The position numbers and the translations under genes are program-made. Below are positions 30,701-45,700 of a DNA stretch of 64,000 nucleotides, piece by piece. Positions within the stretch are counted from its first letter, which is position 1; every line of letters begins with the position of its first letter. The notes beneath the pieces are model-generated. The model was not told the DNA's origin, did not search any database, and worked only from the letters and a program-made list of their open reading frames with translations. Origin of the DNA: Paracoccus haematequi (GTDB lineage Bacteria > Pseudomonadota > Alphaproteobacteria > Rhodobacterales > Rhodobacteraceae); NCBI GenBank assembly GCA_945881965.1, contig CAMCVS010000001.1, positions 291,402 through 355,401 of the forward strand, in the 5' to 3' direction.

Positions 30701-33700
30701 CGGTTGTCCTCCAGCTTCAGGTCGATTTCCGGCAGGTCGATGCCCGCAACCGTGGTCATGAACGGCCAGTCGCTGCCATCGGCATGGTTCGGGTCGGTCG
30801 AGTTCTGCACCGTCCATGTCGCCGCCGCCATGGCGGCCTGAATATGGTCGCGCAATGCGCCCACGCTGTTGAACGCGGCAGTCTCCGCTGCGGCAATCCG
30901 CACCGCGGCCACAACGTCAAACGACGCATGGCCCACGCGGAGCGACAACACCATGTCATCGGCCAACACGCCCGCGCCATTGGCAACAAAGCCGGGGCTC
31001 ATCAGTTCGTGCTGATGCGCGGCGGCCATCACCTCGATGGTGCCGTCGCCGCCAAGGTCGATGCGCGCGTTGTCGTTCAGCACCTCAAGCCGGGCCGAGC
31101 CATACAGCACCACGCCCTTGCCCAGATGTGCGTCAACGGCAGCATCGCCGGTCGGCAGATCAACGGGATCATCGCCGCCACTGATCTGGATCAGATCGCC
31201 CGCCACCAGACGGCGGCCCAACCGGACCTGATCGCCTGCGGTGATGCGGATCTCGCCGGTGTTGCCATCGGCCAGCACGGCCTCTTTGCCGCGCAAGCGG
31301 CCATTTTCATCATAGGCGCTGCGCACCAGCCCACCAGCCAGCACAAAGCCGTCGATCTGCGCGTCCTGATCCGACTGGATCGCGACCCAGCCATCCGCTG
31401 CCGCCGCCGACACCACGGACGCGCCCTGCACCAGCACACCTGTGCCAGTGTCATGGCTGCCGCCCGTCACGCTCGCGCCGGTATAGCCCAGCACATCGCC
31501 GCCGACGACCACCGGATCGCCACCGATCGTGACAGTGTTGCCGCCGATGAACGCGCGGCCCGTCGCGGTGATGGCTGCGATAGCCGCGCGCCCGGTCCAA
31601 TGCAGGGTTTCGCCAGTCAGCGCGCCATTGGTGAAGGTCTGTTCGACCGACCCGCCCGCGATGATGCGGCCCATCATCTCCATGTCACCCCGGACATCGA
31701 CGGTCACATCCGCGCCCGCGCCAGCCGCGCCCATGCCGCCCGAGGTGATCCCCCCGGCGGTGGACACGATCAGCGCCAGCTCATCCGCGTCCAGCGTGCC
31801 CTGTCCTGCCGTGACCGTGATCGCGCCCGAAGCCAGCAGCCCCGACCGCAGGTTGGTCTGCCCGCCCGACGTGGTGGCAATTTGACCATCTTCAAAGGTA
31901 AACACCGTGCCGGTCGCCGTGGCCATGCCGCCCGCGATGACCGTGCCCACGATATCCAGATCCTCTGCCGCCATCAGCGCAATGCGGCTGCCCGCCTCGC
32001 GCGTGGCCAGCCGTGCAGTCACGTCAAGGTAAACACTGGACCCGCGCGCATCCGCGCCATCGCCGGTGATGGTGATCTCCGCACCCGCGTTGATCGCGGC
32101 ATCGACATAGACCAGCGTATCGGATTGCAGCACGACCTGCGATCCCGCGCCCAGGGCGTCGATGTCGGCCCGCACCAGCACCGCGCCGCCCGAGGTCAGG
32201 TTGACCGTGCCGCCATCAGCCAGCGACGTCAGCACACCCTGCAACAGGATGCCATAGCCGCCCTCGTAGCCGATCAGATAGCTTTCGGAATTATTGGCAA
32301 TGTAAGGTGCTGCGGCGCGGTTGAAATAGGTCGCTTCCTGCAACAGTTGGAACGGGGCCACCGCATCCGCGAAGGCCAGCAATTCGTCCGGGTCCGTGCT
32401 GACAGGTGCCGCAAAGTAATCGCCGCTATAGCGTTCCGCGCCCGCAACGATGTCGATCGCGCCTGTCGCGGCAACCGAACCCGCAACAAGGATTTCCGCG
32501 CCGGATTCCAGACGGATTCCCCCTGTTGCACCTGTTGCATAGGCCGACAGGTCATCGGCATAACCCACACCGGCCTGCACCGAGGACGAGAAGTTCAGCG
32601 ACAGGTAATCGCCGCCAGTCAGCGTGATCATGGCGTCATCCGCCAACCCACGCACCCGCGCGCCCTGCATCAGGATCAGCGAGCCTTCGGTGGTCACGTC
32701 GATGGTGCTGTCGTCGCCCAGACCCTCGATCAGGCCCATCAGCTTGGCCGCGCCCGACACGTCGATATCGACACGTCCACCCGCCGCAGAGGTGCTGATC
32801 GACGACGCAAGGTCGGTGATCAGGCTGGTGCCATACAGCGCGGCATCCAGGAACGTCATCGGGACGAAATCGCCCGCGCCCACACCATCCGTGTCGGTCA
32901 CGCGCAGGGTGACGCTGTCAGTTCCCGCGACAAACCCGTTGATCTGCGCCTGTTCGGTCAGGGTCAGCGCGATGTCCTGCGCGACCAGCCCGACCTCGGG
33001 CACATCCGGCACCACGATGGAATGATAGCCCAACTTGTGGACGATCAGGCTTTCCCCGATCAGCGCCAAGGTATCCACCGTCGCCTCGACGGTTCCCTTG
33101 ACGTCAAATGTCTGCGCCAGGAAGGTCACGTCATCCTTGAACCGACCGTCATAGACATCCTGCGTGCGGTCCATCACCTGCGCATCGCCGAACACCATCG
33201 CATTGCCGGTCACGCCCGACCCGATGGTGATGGATGCAAACCCATCCGCCATCGCTTCGATATCGCGCAGGTCGAATTCGAACCCGGTCTGGTGGTCGCG
33301 CAGCAGGTCGAACTGACCATCCGCCGTCTCGGCCGCCGTGCCGATGAAGTAATCCGCCACCGCCGCATTGGTCCGCAGCACCAGATCGCCCGACGCGCGC
33401 AGCGTGCCTGCACCCGCGTCAAATTCGACGTCATCGGCGTGGATGGTGATGTCGCCGCCCGCGCGCGTCTGCATCAGGCCGTTGGCCAGCGTCAGCAGCG
33501 CATCCGCCCCCAACAGCCGCAGGGTCAGGTCGCCATTGCCCACGGCCATTGCCTGGCTGCGGTCCGTCTCGGTGAGCAGGCCCAGCCAATCGGCGGTGAC
33601 CGCGTCATCCCAGCCCATTTCAGTGGTCCAGTGCCCTTCGACAAAGGGCGCGGCCAGATCGTAAGGCGTCACGCCCGTCGGCAGGGCCGCCAGAACCGAT

Positions 33701-36700
33701 GTGACAATAAGGTCATCGGTTTCGGTGATGACCACATCGCCCGCGCCATGCAGCGCGGTTTGCGCCGTCAGCCGCGCCACGGTGGTGGACAGCCCGTCCG
33801 CCCCGCGCCCGCCGATACCGTCGCGGGCCCGCAGCACCAGATGCGCCGCCGCCGCGTCGATATGCCCGCCAAAATCGGCGATCCGGCCATCGGCGGCTTG
33901 CAAGCGCACCTGCCCTGCCCCCGCGCCCGCAATCGTCAGATCCGACCGCAGGAACAGGTCGGCATCGTCGCCATAGACGCGCACGTCAATGTGCCCGCCA
34001 TCGGCGGCGGTCAGATCGTTCAGCAGCGCGTGCTCTTCCAGCAGTTGCAGCACGACATGGCCGGCAGTGATCGCGGACGTATCCTTATAGGTCGTGCCCA
34101 CGATCCGCAGGCCGGTGCGGTCCAGTGTGATGCCATCGTCATCAGCACCGGTCACATAAACCTCGCCGCCAAAGGCATCGACGCCATTGCGGGTCAGCAG
34201 CGCATCGCGGCCGATGATCTCAAGCTGTTCCAGCCCGGTGGTAAAGCTGACGGTTTCGCGCCCGTTCATCGCCGCGCCATCGTCGATCTGCACCGCGTCC
34301 CGCGCGCGGGTCTGTTCCAGCGTCACACGGTCGAAATCGGCGGTATCCGTATCCTCGAACCGGATTTCGCCCGCGTCCTTGGCCGACGCGCCGTCGCCAA
34401 GCCGCACGATCAGATGATCCGACCCGCCCGCGTCGCGGATGGTCAGCAGCCCTTCGGGCACATCGGCCATGCGGATCACGTCATCGCCGCGCCCGGTCAG
34501 GAATTCGGCAATCCCCGCGCGCAATTCGATAAAGCTGCCGTCCGCCCCCGTCACCTCGGCCCCGCGCGCGCGCAGCGCCACGGTCAGCCCATCGGTTACG
34601 CCCGAAAAGTCCAGCCGGTGCCCGGTGCCCGCGTCGCGGATCGCATCCGTGCCCCAGCCATTGCCAAAGCGATAGGTATCTGCCCCCTCGCCCGCTTGCA
34701 GGTTGTCGTCGCCCGCGCCGCCTTCGAGGGTGTCATCGCCTGCCAGACCCTTGATCGTGTCAGCGCCCGCGCCGCCGATCAACTCGTCCGCGCCCGCCCC
34801 GCCGGTGATGACGTCATCGCCGTCACCGCCATCGACCCAGCCGCCGCCCGACCCCAGCAGGATCGTGTCATCGCCCGCGCCGCCGGTGACGCGCACCGCC
34901 GCATTGGACAGACGGGTGGCGTCCAGCGTGTCGTTGCCGTTGCCCAGATCAACGACCACCTCGGTGATGCCCGAAAACTCGCGATACCAGCCGTTGAATT
35001 CCACGCCGACATTGCCGCCGCCCAAGGTGCCGTTGTGCAGCGTGATGGTTTCGTCGCCATCCTCGGTAAAGATCAGCCCGCGATTGGCCGCCAGCGCACC
35101 GCTGTTCAGCACCAGCCGCGACCCCTCTTGCCGCGCCAGTTCCAGTGGCGCGGGTTGCGGCGCATCATAGCTGATCTCGAACAGGTCGATATCGACGATG
35201 GTCTGGTCCAGCACCTTGGTCCAGCCCTTGAACGGGATACGGACATCGGCATAGGCCTTGACCTCGAAATCGGCATCGAGGCTGAGGTTGATCAGGTTCT
35301 GCGGTTCAATGCCGCCGTTGAAGGTCAGCAGCGTATAGATTTCCGAACCGCGCACCTTGCCATCCGACACCATGCGGAAGGATTGGATGCTGCCGTCTTC
35401 GTTCTTGACCAGAACCGGGCCGTCGATGTCGTTCAGATCGCCTTCGCCGGTGACGTTGATGTAACCCTTCAACCCGCCGCGCAGGATAAAGGCGCTGACG
35501 CCCGCATCCAGACCGATTTGCAGGTTGGCGACCACTTCGGGCCGTTCATTCCCGGCCTTGTCGAAGTCCGCGATGTAGAACCCGTCCAGCGCCTGCAACC
35601 AGTCGCCGCTGGCCATCGCCTTGATGATGCCCGAGGTGTCATAGCCAAAGCCGAAATCCAGATCGACCTGCGCCAGACCAAAGGCCGTGATGCCCAGCTT
35701 GACCGGGCCGATCTTGACCGAGGGCGGGATCGGCACATCGACGCCGAATTCGAAATGCAACGTCGGCATGTCATAGCGGAACAAATCGCCCGCCTGACCC
35801 GAGAACAGCCCCATCCAGGTTTCCGCGCTGAACAGCCCGTCGATGCTGAACCCGCCCGAGGATGTTTCGCCGACATCGCTGGCCTCTTGGATGCCCGCGA
35901 CCGAGGCCATGACGGTGATAAAGCTGTTCGCATCGGCTTCGGACAGGCCGTCCAACTGCAATAGGACGCGCCGCGCGCTGTCACTCAGGCTGGTATCGCT
36001 GGCGACCTCCTTGCGGAAATCAATCGCGCCGCCTTTGGTGTCAACCTTGCGGATTTCGGTGACAAAGGTTGCGGCATCGGCCGCGGACAGCCCGTCCAGT
36101 TCCAGCAACTCACGCTTGACCGCGTCCGACAGCCCCGACGCCGCGATCGCCGCGCGCGTCGCGCCATTTTCAAGGCTGCGGGCGTTCTGCGTGGCCAGCC
36201 GCACCAGATCCTGCGCGTCGGCCTCGGACATGCCGTCCTTCATCAGGCGGTCGATCTTGACCGCATCCGACAGCGTGCTGAGCGCAACATCCAGACGATA
36301 GGTGGCGGGCATGGCCGCCCCGTCGCCAAAGCCGCCGAAATCGCCCAGCGGGATCACGCCCGTGGAACCGATCTGACGGATCATGTCGGGCAGATCGTTG
36401 ATGACGAATTCTGCGGCGTCGATGAACGACCAGTCGATGGGATTGCCGCCGGTCAAGCCGACAAGGATATCGACCAGATCGCGCGGCGTGCGCACCCCGA
36501 TGAAGCCAAGGCCCAGATCGGGGGCCTTGTCTTCCGAGAACAACTCGACAATCGGCTGGACCGGTTCCAGCGCGCTTTCGATCTCGGCGACCAAGGGCAG
36601 CAGGAAGTCATTGACGATCGACCCGACATCAAGGCCGAAATTCTCAAACCCGACGGTAAAGGATGGCGCGTCAACTGCACCATTCGACACCGCATAGTAG

Positions 36701-39700
36701 CCTTCCAACACGATATCCGTGACGATCTCGGGCACCAGCCCGTTGATGCCGCTGTCGCCCAGATCGGCTTTCAGCCGCCCGCCAAGCCGGACCTCGGCAT
36801 CGGCCTCCAGCTTGGCCACCACGACCTCGCTGAACGGACGCCCGCCGAACAGATCGCCGATGGTCACGCGTCCGCGCGCATTGCCGTTCAGGTCCACGCT
36901 CGCCTCGACCGTCACGCCCGACGGGCTGCCATCGCGGCGGCCCTTGTCGATCAGAGCCGCGTCGAAAATCAACAGCGAGGCCGACCCGGCGAACGGAGTC
37001 GTGCTGTTGGGATCGGTGGGCGTGCCGTCCAGATAGGCCTCGGCGGTCATGGTGACCTCAGCGCCTTGGCTGCCCCAATCGACCAGATACAGCCCATCGG
37101 TCACCGAGATGCCAAAGCCCAACAGCGCCTGCCAAGACACGTCCAGCGCCAGCCCGCCGTCGATATCCAGATCGAAACCGGGGATCGAGAAGTCGAAGGG
37201 CAGATCTGCCCCCGTCGCCAGCAGCGTGTCGCCCAGACGGAAGGCGAATTGCACCGCGTCCGCCTCGGCGATGCGGTCAAGGCTGTCTTCCAGCGTGCCG
37301 ATCAGCCCGCCCGCCGCGTCATGCAGCGTGACCATCACGCCGCCCTGCAACAGGTCCAGACCGCCCGCGCCCAAAACGTCGGTCAGCACGTCCTGCACCA
37401 GATTGACCAGCCCGCCATCGCCGGTCGAGGCCGCAAGCGCGCGCAGATCGGCCACGACACCGCCACGGATATCGCCCAGGAACCCGCCCGCATCCTTCAA
37501 CGCGCCGCCGATCAGCGGGATGTTGTCGCCCAGCATGCCTTCGAACAGGCCCTGCAATTCGCCCAGCACCACGTCGATGCCATCGACCACCATCGACGGG
37601 TTAGTCAACACGCCCAGCAGCGACACGTCGAAATCGAAATTCTCAAGGATGTCTTCGATATTCGGCAGTTGGAAATCGAACGCCGCCAGCGGGTCGAAAT
37701 CCGCCGCCCCATCCAGCAGCGCCATCAGGTAGTCAAAGCCGTAGCCATCCAACGTTTCCAGCGAGATCGCCAGCGGATCGGGCAACAGCGCGGTCAGGTC
37801 AAAGCCCGCGACCGACAGTTTCACCGGCAGGTTGACGGTGATTTCGCCCACGGTTTCCAGCACAAAGGCCTCGGGCGCGGTCTTGGCCGCCACGCCCAGA
37901 ACAAGCCCTGCGTAATCCTGCGTCGCCGCATCGCCATCGGCGTCGATCACGATGGTGCCGCCCGCGATGCCCATCTCGGCGGGGCCGACATTGACCAGCG
38001 CGGCCAGATCGGTGCCGACCACCCGCAGATCGACGGCCGCATAGGTGCCGCTGCGCGGTCCAGAAAGCGGCCCGGTGCCATCATAGGCCAGGATATCAAC
38101 TGTCGGAGCCTTGGTGCCGTTGATCCGCAGCGCAAGGTCAAGCGCCAGCGTGCCGACCGCCTCGAACGCGATATTGCCCGCCGCGCCTGCGCCTGCCACA
38201 TCGGTCAGCGCGCGCAGGATGCCGGGATCGACACCCATCGCGCCCGCCAGATCCTCAATGTTCAGGTTGAAGCCGAGATTGTCCGAAATGCGCTCGACGA
38301 AATTCAGCTTCAGCCCCAGATCGCCATCTTCGCGCAGATAAAGCGCGATCTTTTCGTTGGCGGGGTCCTCGGCGTCGATGTCGTCGATGCCCAGCACGTC
38401 TTCCAGGATCGTTTCGATCTGATCCAGCGCCTTGATTGCCGTGCCATCAAGGTCTTCCAGCGCGGCCAGAAGGTCGGACGAGAAATCCAGCGTTTCCTGC
38501 AACGAGGCATTCACCACCGGCAGGATCGACGTATAGAACGGCTGCCCGGCCAAAAGGTCATCCAACAGCGCGATGCCGTCCTGAATGGCGGCCAGAATGT
38601 CTTCCAGCGTGAAATCGCCAAGGTTGGTATAGGCGGACAGATCGGGAATCGTCGCGATCAGCGCATTGGCGGGCAATCCGCGATCCTTGATCGCCTGTGC
38701 CACGTCGATGCCATCCGCCGGATCGTATTCAACGACCGTCAGATCGCCAAGGTTCAGCGGGTCAGCAGCATAGATGCCGATTTCCAGCCCATCCAGGTTG
38801 ATATCGGCAAAGCCCGCATCGGCGCTGAACCCTTTCAGCACCGCGCGCGCGCCCGACCCCGAGGTCAGCGCGACGCTCGCCGCCTCGATCAGCGTGCCAT
38901 CCGTAAGCTCCGTCAGCGTGAACCGCTGCGACCCGTCGGCGCGGGTGAACCCGACAGATCCCGTCAGGTCAAAGCTGATTTCCGACCCGCTGCCCGCACC
39001 GCCCGCCGTCACACCCAGAAAGCCCAGCGTGCCGGTGATTTCCGGGTCTTCGACTGTCAGGCTGGCAGTGGCATTGGCGCGCAGGTTGTCCAGACCCATG
39101 CTGAACCCTTCGCGCAGGCGGAACGTGGTGTCCGTCGCGCCCCGCGTGATGTCACCGCCTTTCAGCGTCACGGTATACTGGTCGATCACGCGGTCGATGA
39201 CATAGGTCTGACCGCCCAGGTCGATCTTCCAGCCGCGCATGTCGGCGGTGAACCGCCCGTCATCCGAGGTCAGTTGCCCGCCAACCGCCAGATCGCCGGT
39301 CAACCCTTCGGTAATCCGCCCGTCCAGGTCCATGAACAGGGTAAACCCGGTGTCCAGCCCGACCTTGACCACGGCGTCGGCGTCGATGTCCAGCGCGGCC
39401 ACACCGGCCAGGTCGTAATCCAGCGACAAGGGCGCGGTGATGTCCAGCAGTTGCGGCGCATAGGTGAACGGCACGGTCAGCATGTTGGTGACCGCGTCAA
39501 ACGCCACCTCGATGCCCGCAGGCAACAGGCCCGACCCGTTGAATGCGCTGATGAATTGCTGGATCGTCGCCGCCGGCAGCGCCTTTGGCAGCAGGTCGAA
39601 CCCATCCGCCAGCGATATCGGCGCAGAGCCAACGGCAAGCTTTGACAGCGCCGATGTGGCCAATTCCTCGGCCAGCGCAAAGATATCCGTCGCGGCCGCC

Positions 39701-42700
39701 GTGGCCGCGTCAAAGACGGAATCGCCCTGCAAGATCACCGTGTCCGCCGTGACAGTCAGCCCGCCGAAATCGTCGAACTGAATCGCGCCGTTGACGACCG
39801 ACCATGCGTCAGCGGCAATGGTCGCCAGCCAATCGGCCGCTGCGCCCACGCTGGCCGGATCGGTGGCGGTGGTGACGATACCGCCTGCCATCTCGGGGGT
39901 CAGCACCAGATCGGCGGGGACACCTTCGACCGCAAAGGTGGCGAACCCGTTTTGCGTGGTCACCGCGCCCAACACGACCCGCAGATCGCCCAGCACCAGC
40001 ACGCGGCCCACCAAGGCTGCGGCCTGTTCGGCCAGATCATCCGAGTCCACCACGCCCAATTCGATAGTCAGGGCGGTATTGCCTGCGCTCAACGTCGGGC
40101 TCAGCACCGACAGCGGGATCAGATCGCCAAAGGCAAAGCCCGCCTTGGCCTGATCGAACACCTGCAACGCAGTGCCCGCCACCGGCAGATCGCCCGCAAA
40201 GGTCACGACATGGCGCGACCCGGCGTCCAGCGAAATCGCGCGTTCGCGCGTCACGCCATTGACGGTTTCGGTGACATACAGCGCCGCACCCTCGCGCAGG
40301 GCCGCCGTATCGACGCCCGCGCCTTCGGCGAAGGTCAGCACGCCATCAGCGACCGCAATGGCGTCCTGCGCCAGCGCGATGAACGCGGACAATGGGGTAT
40401 CGGCGATGCTGGCCTCGACCACAGCGCGGTTACCGTCCAGCACCTCGATGATCTTGACGGCCGCCGCGCCGCCAAGGTCGATCGAGAAGCCGACCATCGA
40501 CGGCGTGAACAGGTCCAGATTGGTGCCCAGAACGATCCGGCCCGAGGCGTCAAAGCCGATGGTGCCCTCGACGCCTTCGCGCAGCGCCTGACCCACGACC
40601 TTGAACAGGTCGGTATCCATCAGGTCGCGCAGCCCGTCGGCGGCGGCTTCCAGCGCCTCAGCCAGCGTCAGGTCCGTGAACGGAAGCGGAACATCAATAC
40701 CAGCCGCCGCCTGCGCCTCGGCCACGGCGTCGAAAATCGTCGGCAGCGCATTGATCAGGTCCGCGACCGAGAACGACGACAGGTCGAACAGCTTGTCGAA
40801 CCCGACCGCGTCCACGTCGAACAGCGATACCAGATCGAAATCCACGCTCGCATCGCCGGAATAGCCGTCTTTCAACGCGGTGATCGGCGCGCCCGTTAGG
40901 GTCACCGAGGTGCCGGTGGCGGCGGACAGGGTGGTGCCGTTGATCTCGGCAGCGACATCAAAGGTCAGCGACAGCGTGTCGTTCAGCGCGCCCAGCCCGA
41001 TGCCATCGGCGGTCTGTTCAAGGCTGCCCGACAGGCCATACAGCCGGGTGCGGCCATCGACCTCTTCGCCGCGCAGGGTGGCGGTGACGCCGACGGGACC
41101 AAAGCTGGCGCCAAAGGCGGTGTTGGCGGTATAGGCATCAACGCTGAAATCCGCCTTGGTCAGCCGGAAGCTGGACCCGGTGCCCGCGAAATCGACGAAC
41201 ATCTCGAACCCGATGTCGCCCTTCGCCTCCAGCGTGACATCCAGCGCAGCATCCAGTTTCAGACCGAAATCGCCCAGCGCATCGGCGATGCCAAGGCTGG
41301 CGGTCAATTCACGCGACACGCCGCCCGCAAAGGTAATCCCGATCCCGCCATCCAGGATCTTGACCCCCAGCGCATCCTCGGCGAGGCCAGCCAGACCATC
41401 GACGGCACTTAGCCAGACGTCTTTCAGGTAGGCGATGATGTCGTCGCCCGACACCGCCAGCGTCGGCATTTCAATGCCATTCGGCCCCATCGTCAGGCTG
41501 TCCACCCAGGCGCTGACATAGGACGGCACGGTGAAATCGGGGTTGGCGTCTGTCAGGTCAGCAATGAAATCTGCGATACGCGCGCGCGCCTCGGCGACAT
41601 CCAGAACGCCGGTAAAGAAGTCGGGATTGCCCGCCACCTCTTGCACGATCCGCAGGTAATCCCCCAGCGACGCGCCGATTTTCAGCAGGTCGGTGATGCC
41701 CAAGAGGTCGTCAATCGACGCATCAATCACCGGGATCGGCATCGAGATGATGGATTGTGCCTCGCCGAAGGTATCAGAGGCGGTGTCAAGGTCTTTGCCC
41801 AGCGACGCGGCAAGATCGGCCACCTCGCCTGCCACATCGGCCAACAGCGCGCCAAAGCTGCCGTCCAGCACCAGTTCCAGATCGCCGGTGTCAAATTCCG
41901 ACACCGGGGCTGCGCCGAAATCCAGCGTCAGCGTGGTATCGCCAAGGTCGATGGTCGCCGCATAGGGCGCGCCCAGGTTCGAGAACCGGAATGACGCATC
42001 GGTGACCAGCGGAATCTCGATGCCCGCCACCGCGCCTTCGGCGGTGCCGGTGCCCTGCATCACGATGCCCGACGGTGTGCCCGTCAGCACAACCACTGCC
42101 AGCGCGGCATCCGTGATTGCAACCGTGGCCGCATCGGCGTTCAGCGCCACGGTGGCATTGCTGGCCAGCAGACGGAATCCGGCCCCACCGGGCAGCAGAT
42201 CAACCGTCATGTCACCCGAAACATTGGCGAAATCGCCAACGGCGAAATCCATCTGCCCGCCGAATGACAGACCCGCGATGGCGTCTTGCAACGCGACGTC
42301 CAGCCCGTCGAACACAAACGGCGTGGCCGCGAAATCGACGATGGCCGCGCCCGCCGCAGCCGACGTGCCGTTCAGTTCAACCGCAAGCGACAGGCCGTCG
42401 TCAAAGGTCAGCGGGTCCATGCCCACCGGGGTCGCCGTGCCCGCCGTGGTTTTCAGTGCGTAATAGGTGGTGCCATCTGCGGCCCGCATCAGCACCAGCG
42501 CAAAGTCCAGCCCGTCAAGGTCAAAGCCCGTGCCATCCACGCCGGCGAACAGGCCGACGCCTGCGCCGATCGCGGTCAGCACCTCGACGCTGATCACGCG
42601 GCCATCGGTCAGGGTCACATCGCGCGTGCCGCCCGATTCCAAGGTGATCGCGCCATCGACCGCCACGAAATCGCCGACGCTGAACCCGCCATTGGCGGCA

Positions 42701-45700
42701 AATTCATAGACCGGCTGATCCCCGGTGAAATCCAGCGCCAGTTCGCTGCCGCCGACCGATGCTTCCAGCGCCGCGACATAGTCCAGAACGCCCTCAGTCG
42801 CGCCCAGACCGCGCGCGATGGTGATGGCGATATCCCGCGCCTCGGCCCCGGCCAGATCGACCGACGCGGCGCGCGCGTCCAGCGCGATCCACTGATCCGC
42901 GCCAGAGGTGACAATCTGCGCCAGCACATCAACATCGCTCAGCGTGCCGCCAAAGGCCCCCAGCCCCGCGCCTTCGCCCAACACGGTGCCAGTCAGGCCC
43001 GCGCCAGTGATGGTCAGCACATCGGCCCCGGCAACATTTCCCTCCGACGTCGCAACTGTCGCCACGCCGCGCGTGATCTCAACCGCGCCCGCCAAGGTGG
43101 TCAGCCCGCCCAGCGACAGCGCATCAATCGTGCCCCGGATCGTGTCCAGCGCATCCGTCGCAGCAATCGCGGTCTCGCCCAACATCAGGGCCCCCGCGTC
43201 CAGCGCGGCCCCGGTGCGGTTGACGATCACCTCGACGGTGCCATCCATCTCGATGCCATAGGCGCCCAGATTGACAGCGCCGCGCGTCGCCAGCGCATAG
43301 GCCGCGTTGCCGACATCGGGCTGGGTCCAGATCAGCGCCAGATCAGCATCGGTCAGCGCCAGACCGGCCTCGCCCATCACCAGATTGCCGTCAGCCCCGG
43401 TGACAGTCAGGTCAATCGCAGTGCTTTCGGCTGTTTCCGTCACGGCCAGACGGATATCTGCCCCGTCGATGGCAAGCATGGCACCCGCCGCGTCCAGCGC
43501 AAAGGTCGCGTCCTGCACCGTGATCTCGGTCGCGTCCAGACCGCGGCGGAAATTGGCCACCCGGCCATCGCCTGCGGGGTCGGTGACGCTGACCGCAACA
43601 TCAAAAGTTGACAGCCGCAATGTGGTCAGGCCGCTGATATCAAACGGTCCGCTGATGGCGATCTGGCCCATGACGTCAAGCGCATAGGCCGTCCCGTCCG
43701 CACCCGCCTCGACCCCCAACAGGATATCCAGACCGGTGCCGGTTGCCGTGACCGCACCGCCCAGATCAATATTCAGGCTGCCATTATCCACGCCCAGAAC
43801 GAACTGCCCCGACGCCGCGTCATAATCCAGTGCCATATCGCCCGCGACCTGCCCCAGACCGTCCAGCGCAAGGCTGGCCATGCCGGTGACAAAGGCGGTG
43901 TCAAGCCCGCCCGCCGCATTCACAACCAGCGTGAAATCGGCAGCGGCGATGGTCGCCGTGACACCGGCGTCCAGCGTCACCGCCACGCCGTCGCCCGTCA
44001 GGCGCAGCCCGTCGCGGGCATCCAGCGTGAATGCACCCTCGACCGTCGCCGCATCGCCCAGCGTGACACGCCCGGTCACCGCGACCTGCGGCAGCGGCGC
44101 GTCAGCGGTGGTGTCGATCTCCACCGCGAAGCTGTCCAGATTGACCGCAACGCCCGCAGGCAGGGTCAGGCCCAGCGCGGGCAGATCGCCTGCATCGGCC
44201 GTCAGCAAGCCGGTCAGGCCCGTCGCACCCAGCAGCAGCGCGCCCGACACACCCGCAAGCGTCAGCCCCGCCGCATCGCCGCCCAGCGCCAGGTTGCCTT
44301 CGGCAAATTCAACCTCGGTGCCCATCGCGCCCAGATCGCGGATCGTCACCGCGCCGGTGAATGACAGCCCGCCGCCCAGCGCGACAGTGCCGTCAAAGTG
44401 GCCCACCGGCAGCGCCGGGTCAGACAGGTCCAGCGTGAACGCGCCGTCCAGCACCACCCCCGCCAAGGCCAGCCGGGTTTCCAGCGTGATCTCGCTGTTC
44501 AACAGCGCATCAGCGGTGGCAAACAGCACCGCCTCGGCCCCGGCGGCAAATTCCACCGGGTCGATGCCCGACAGATCAACCGTCAGGTCGGTATCGGCGT
44601 TCAGCACACCGCGTGTGGCAAAATTGATCACCGGCTGCGCCACGCCAAGATTGGCGGCAATCTCGCCGATCACCGGCAGATCGCCCAGCGACACCGTGCC
44701 ATCATTGGCCGCGATGGCATAATGCAGGCCCATGGTGCCGGGCAGCACGGCCAACACCGCCTGCACGTTCAGGCCCCGCACCGCGAGCGCGTCGATCACG
44801 TCCAGCGATCCGCCCAGATCGGTGCCGACAAAGCCCAGCACATGGGCGGACACCGTTTCCGCGACGCCGTTGCGCGTCACAACCACGTCCTGCGCGCCGC
44901 GATCCAGCAGCGTCAACGCGCCGTCCAGCGTGAACAGCCCGTCCGCGACAATGCCACCTGCGACCTGCAACACTGCGCCTTCGGCGGCCAGCGGATCGAC
45001 CGTGACACCCGCTGCGCGCGCCAGTTCGGCCAGCGCCACACCGTCGGCCTGCACCATGTCAAAGCCCAGCGCGTTGGCGCTGACACCGCCCGGCAGGGTC
45101 GCATCTTCCGCCGTAACGGACAGCGCGATCCAGGGTTGTGCGCCTTGTGCAACGGGGTTGCGCAATATTGCCAGCTCACCATCGACGCCCGACAGCGTCA
45201 CGGCCCCGGCGACCAGCGCGGCATCATCCAGCGTGACCTGCATCCGGTCGGCGGTGACCTCGGTGCCATCGGCCAGCGTCAGAACCTGCTGGTCCAGCAC
45301 AAACGAAACCGCGCCGGATATCGTGCCAAGTCCCGCAACCGACAGGTCATCGACAGTCGCGTTCAGGCGCAGGGCATCGCCCGCACCCGCCTCGATCTTG
45401 ACCGGGCCGGTTGCGCCCGCCAGCGTCACATCGACCGCGCGGCCCGTTGCGTTGACGACGATGTCCATCTGCGTGTCCAGATCAAAGCCGAACCCGGACA
45501 CCATCACCCCCGCGCGCGTCGCGAAGGCGTGGTCCCAGCCGGTATCCGCCGCGCGCGCGATCAGCGCCAGCGCGCCGTCGGTCAGGGTCACCGGCGTGCC
45601 CAGACCGATATCCAGCGTGGCGGCAACGTCCTCCAGCACCAGTGACAGATCGGCCTTGCCGTCCACCGCACCCAGCACCAGCGCCCCCGTGCCCTGCACG

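Noticed and set aside
27835-35964. A 2709-codon open frame on the plus strand opposite the giant gene
   Set aside because: It is an antisense shadow: its composition (His, Arg, Gln, Asp, Gly with no domain pattern) mirrors the GC-rich sense codons, while the opposite strand encodes a coherent repeat protein.
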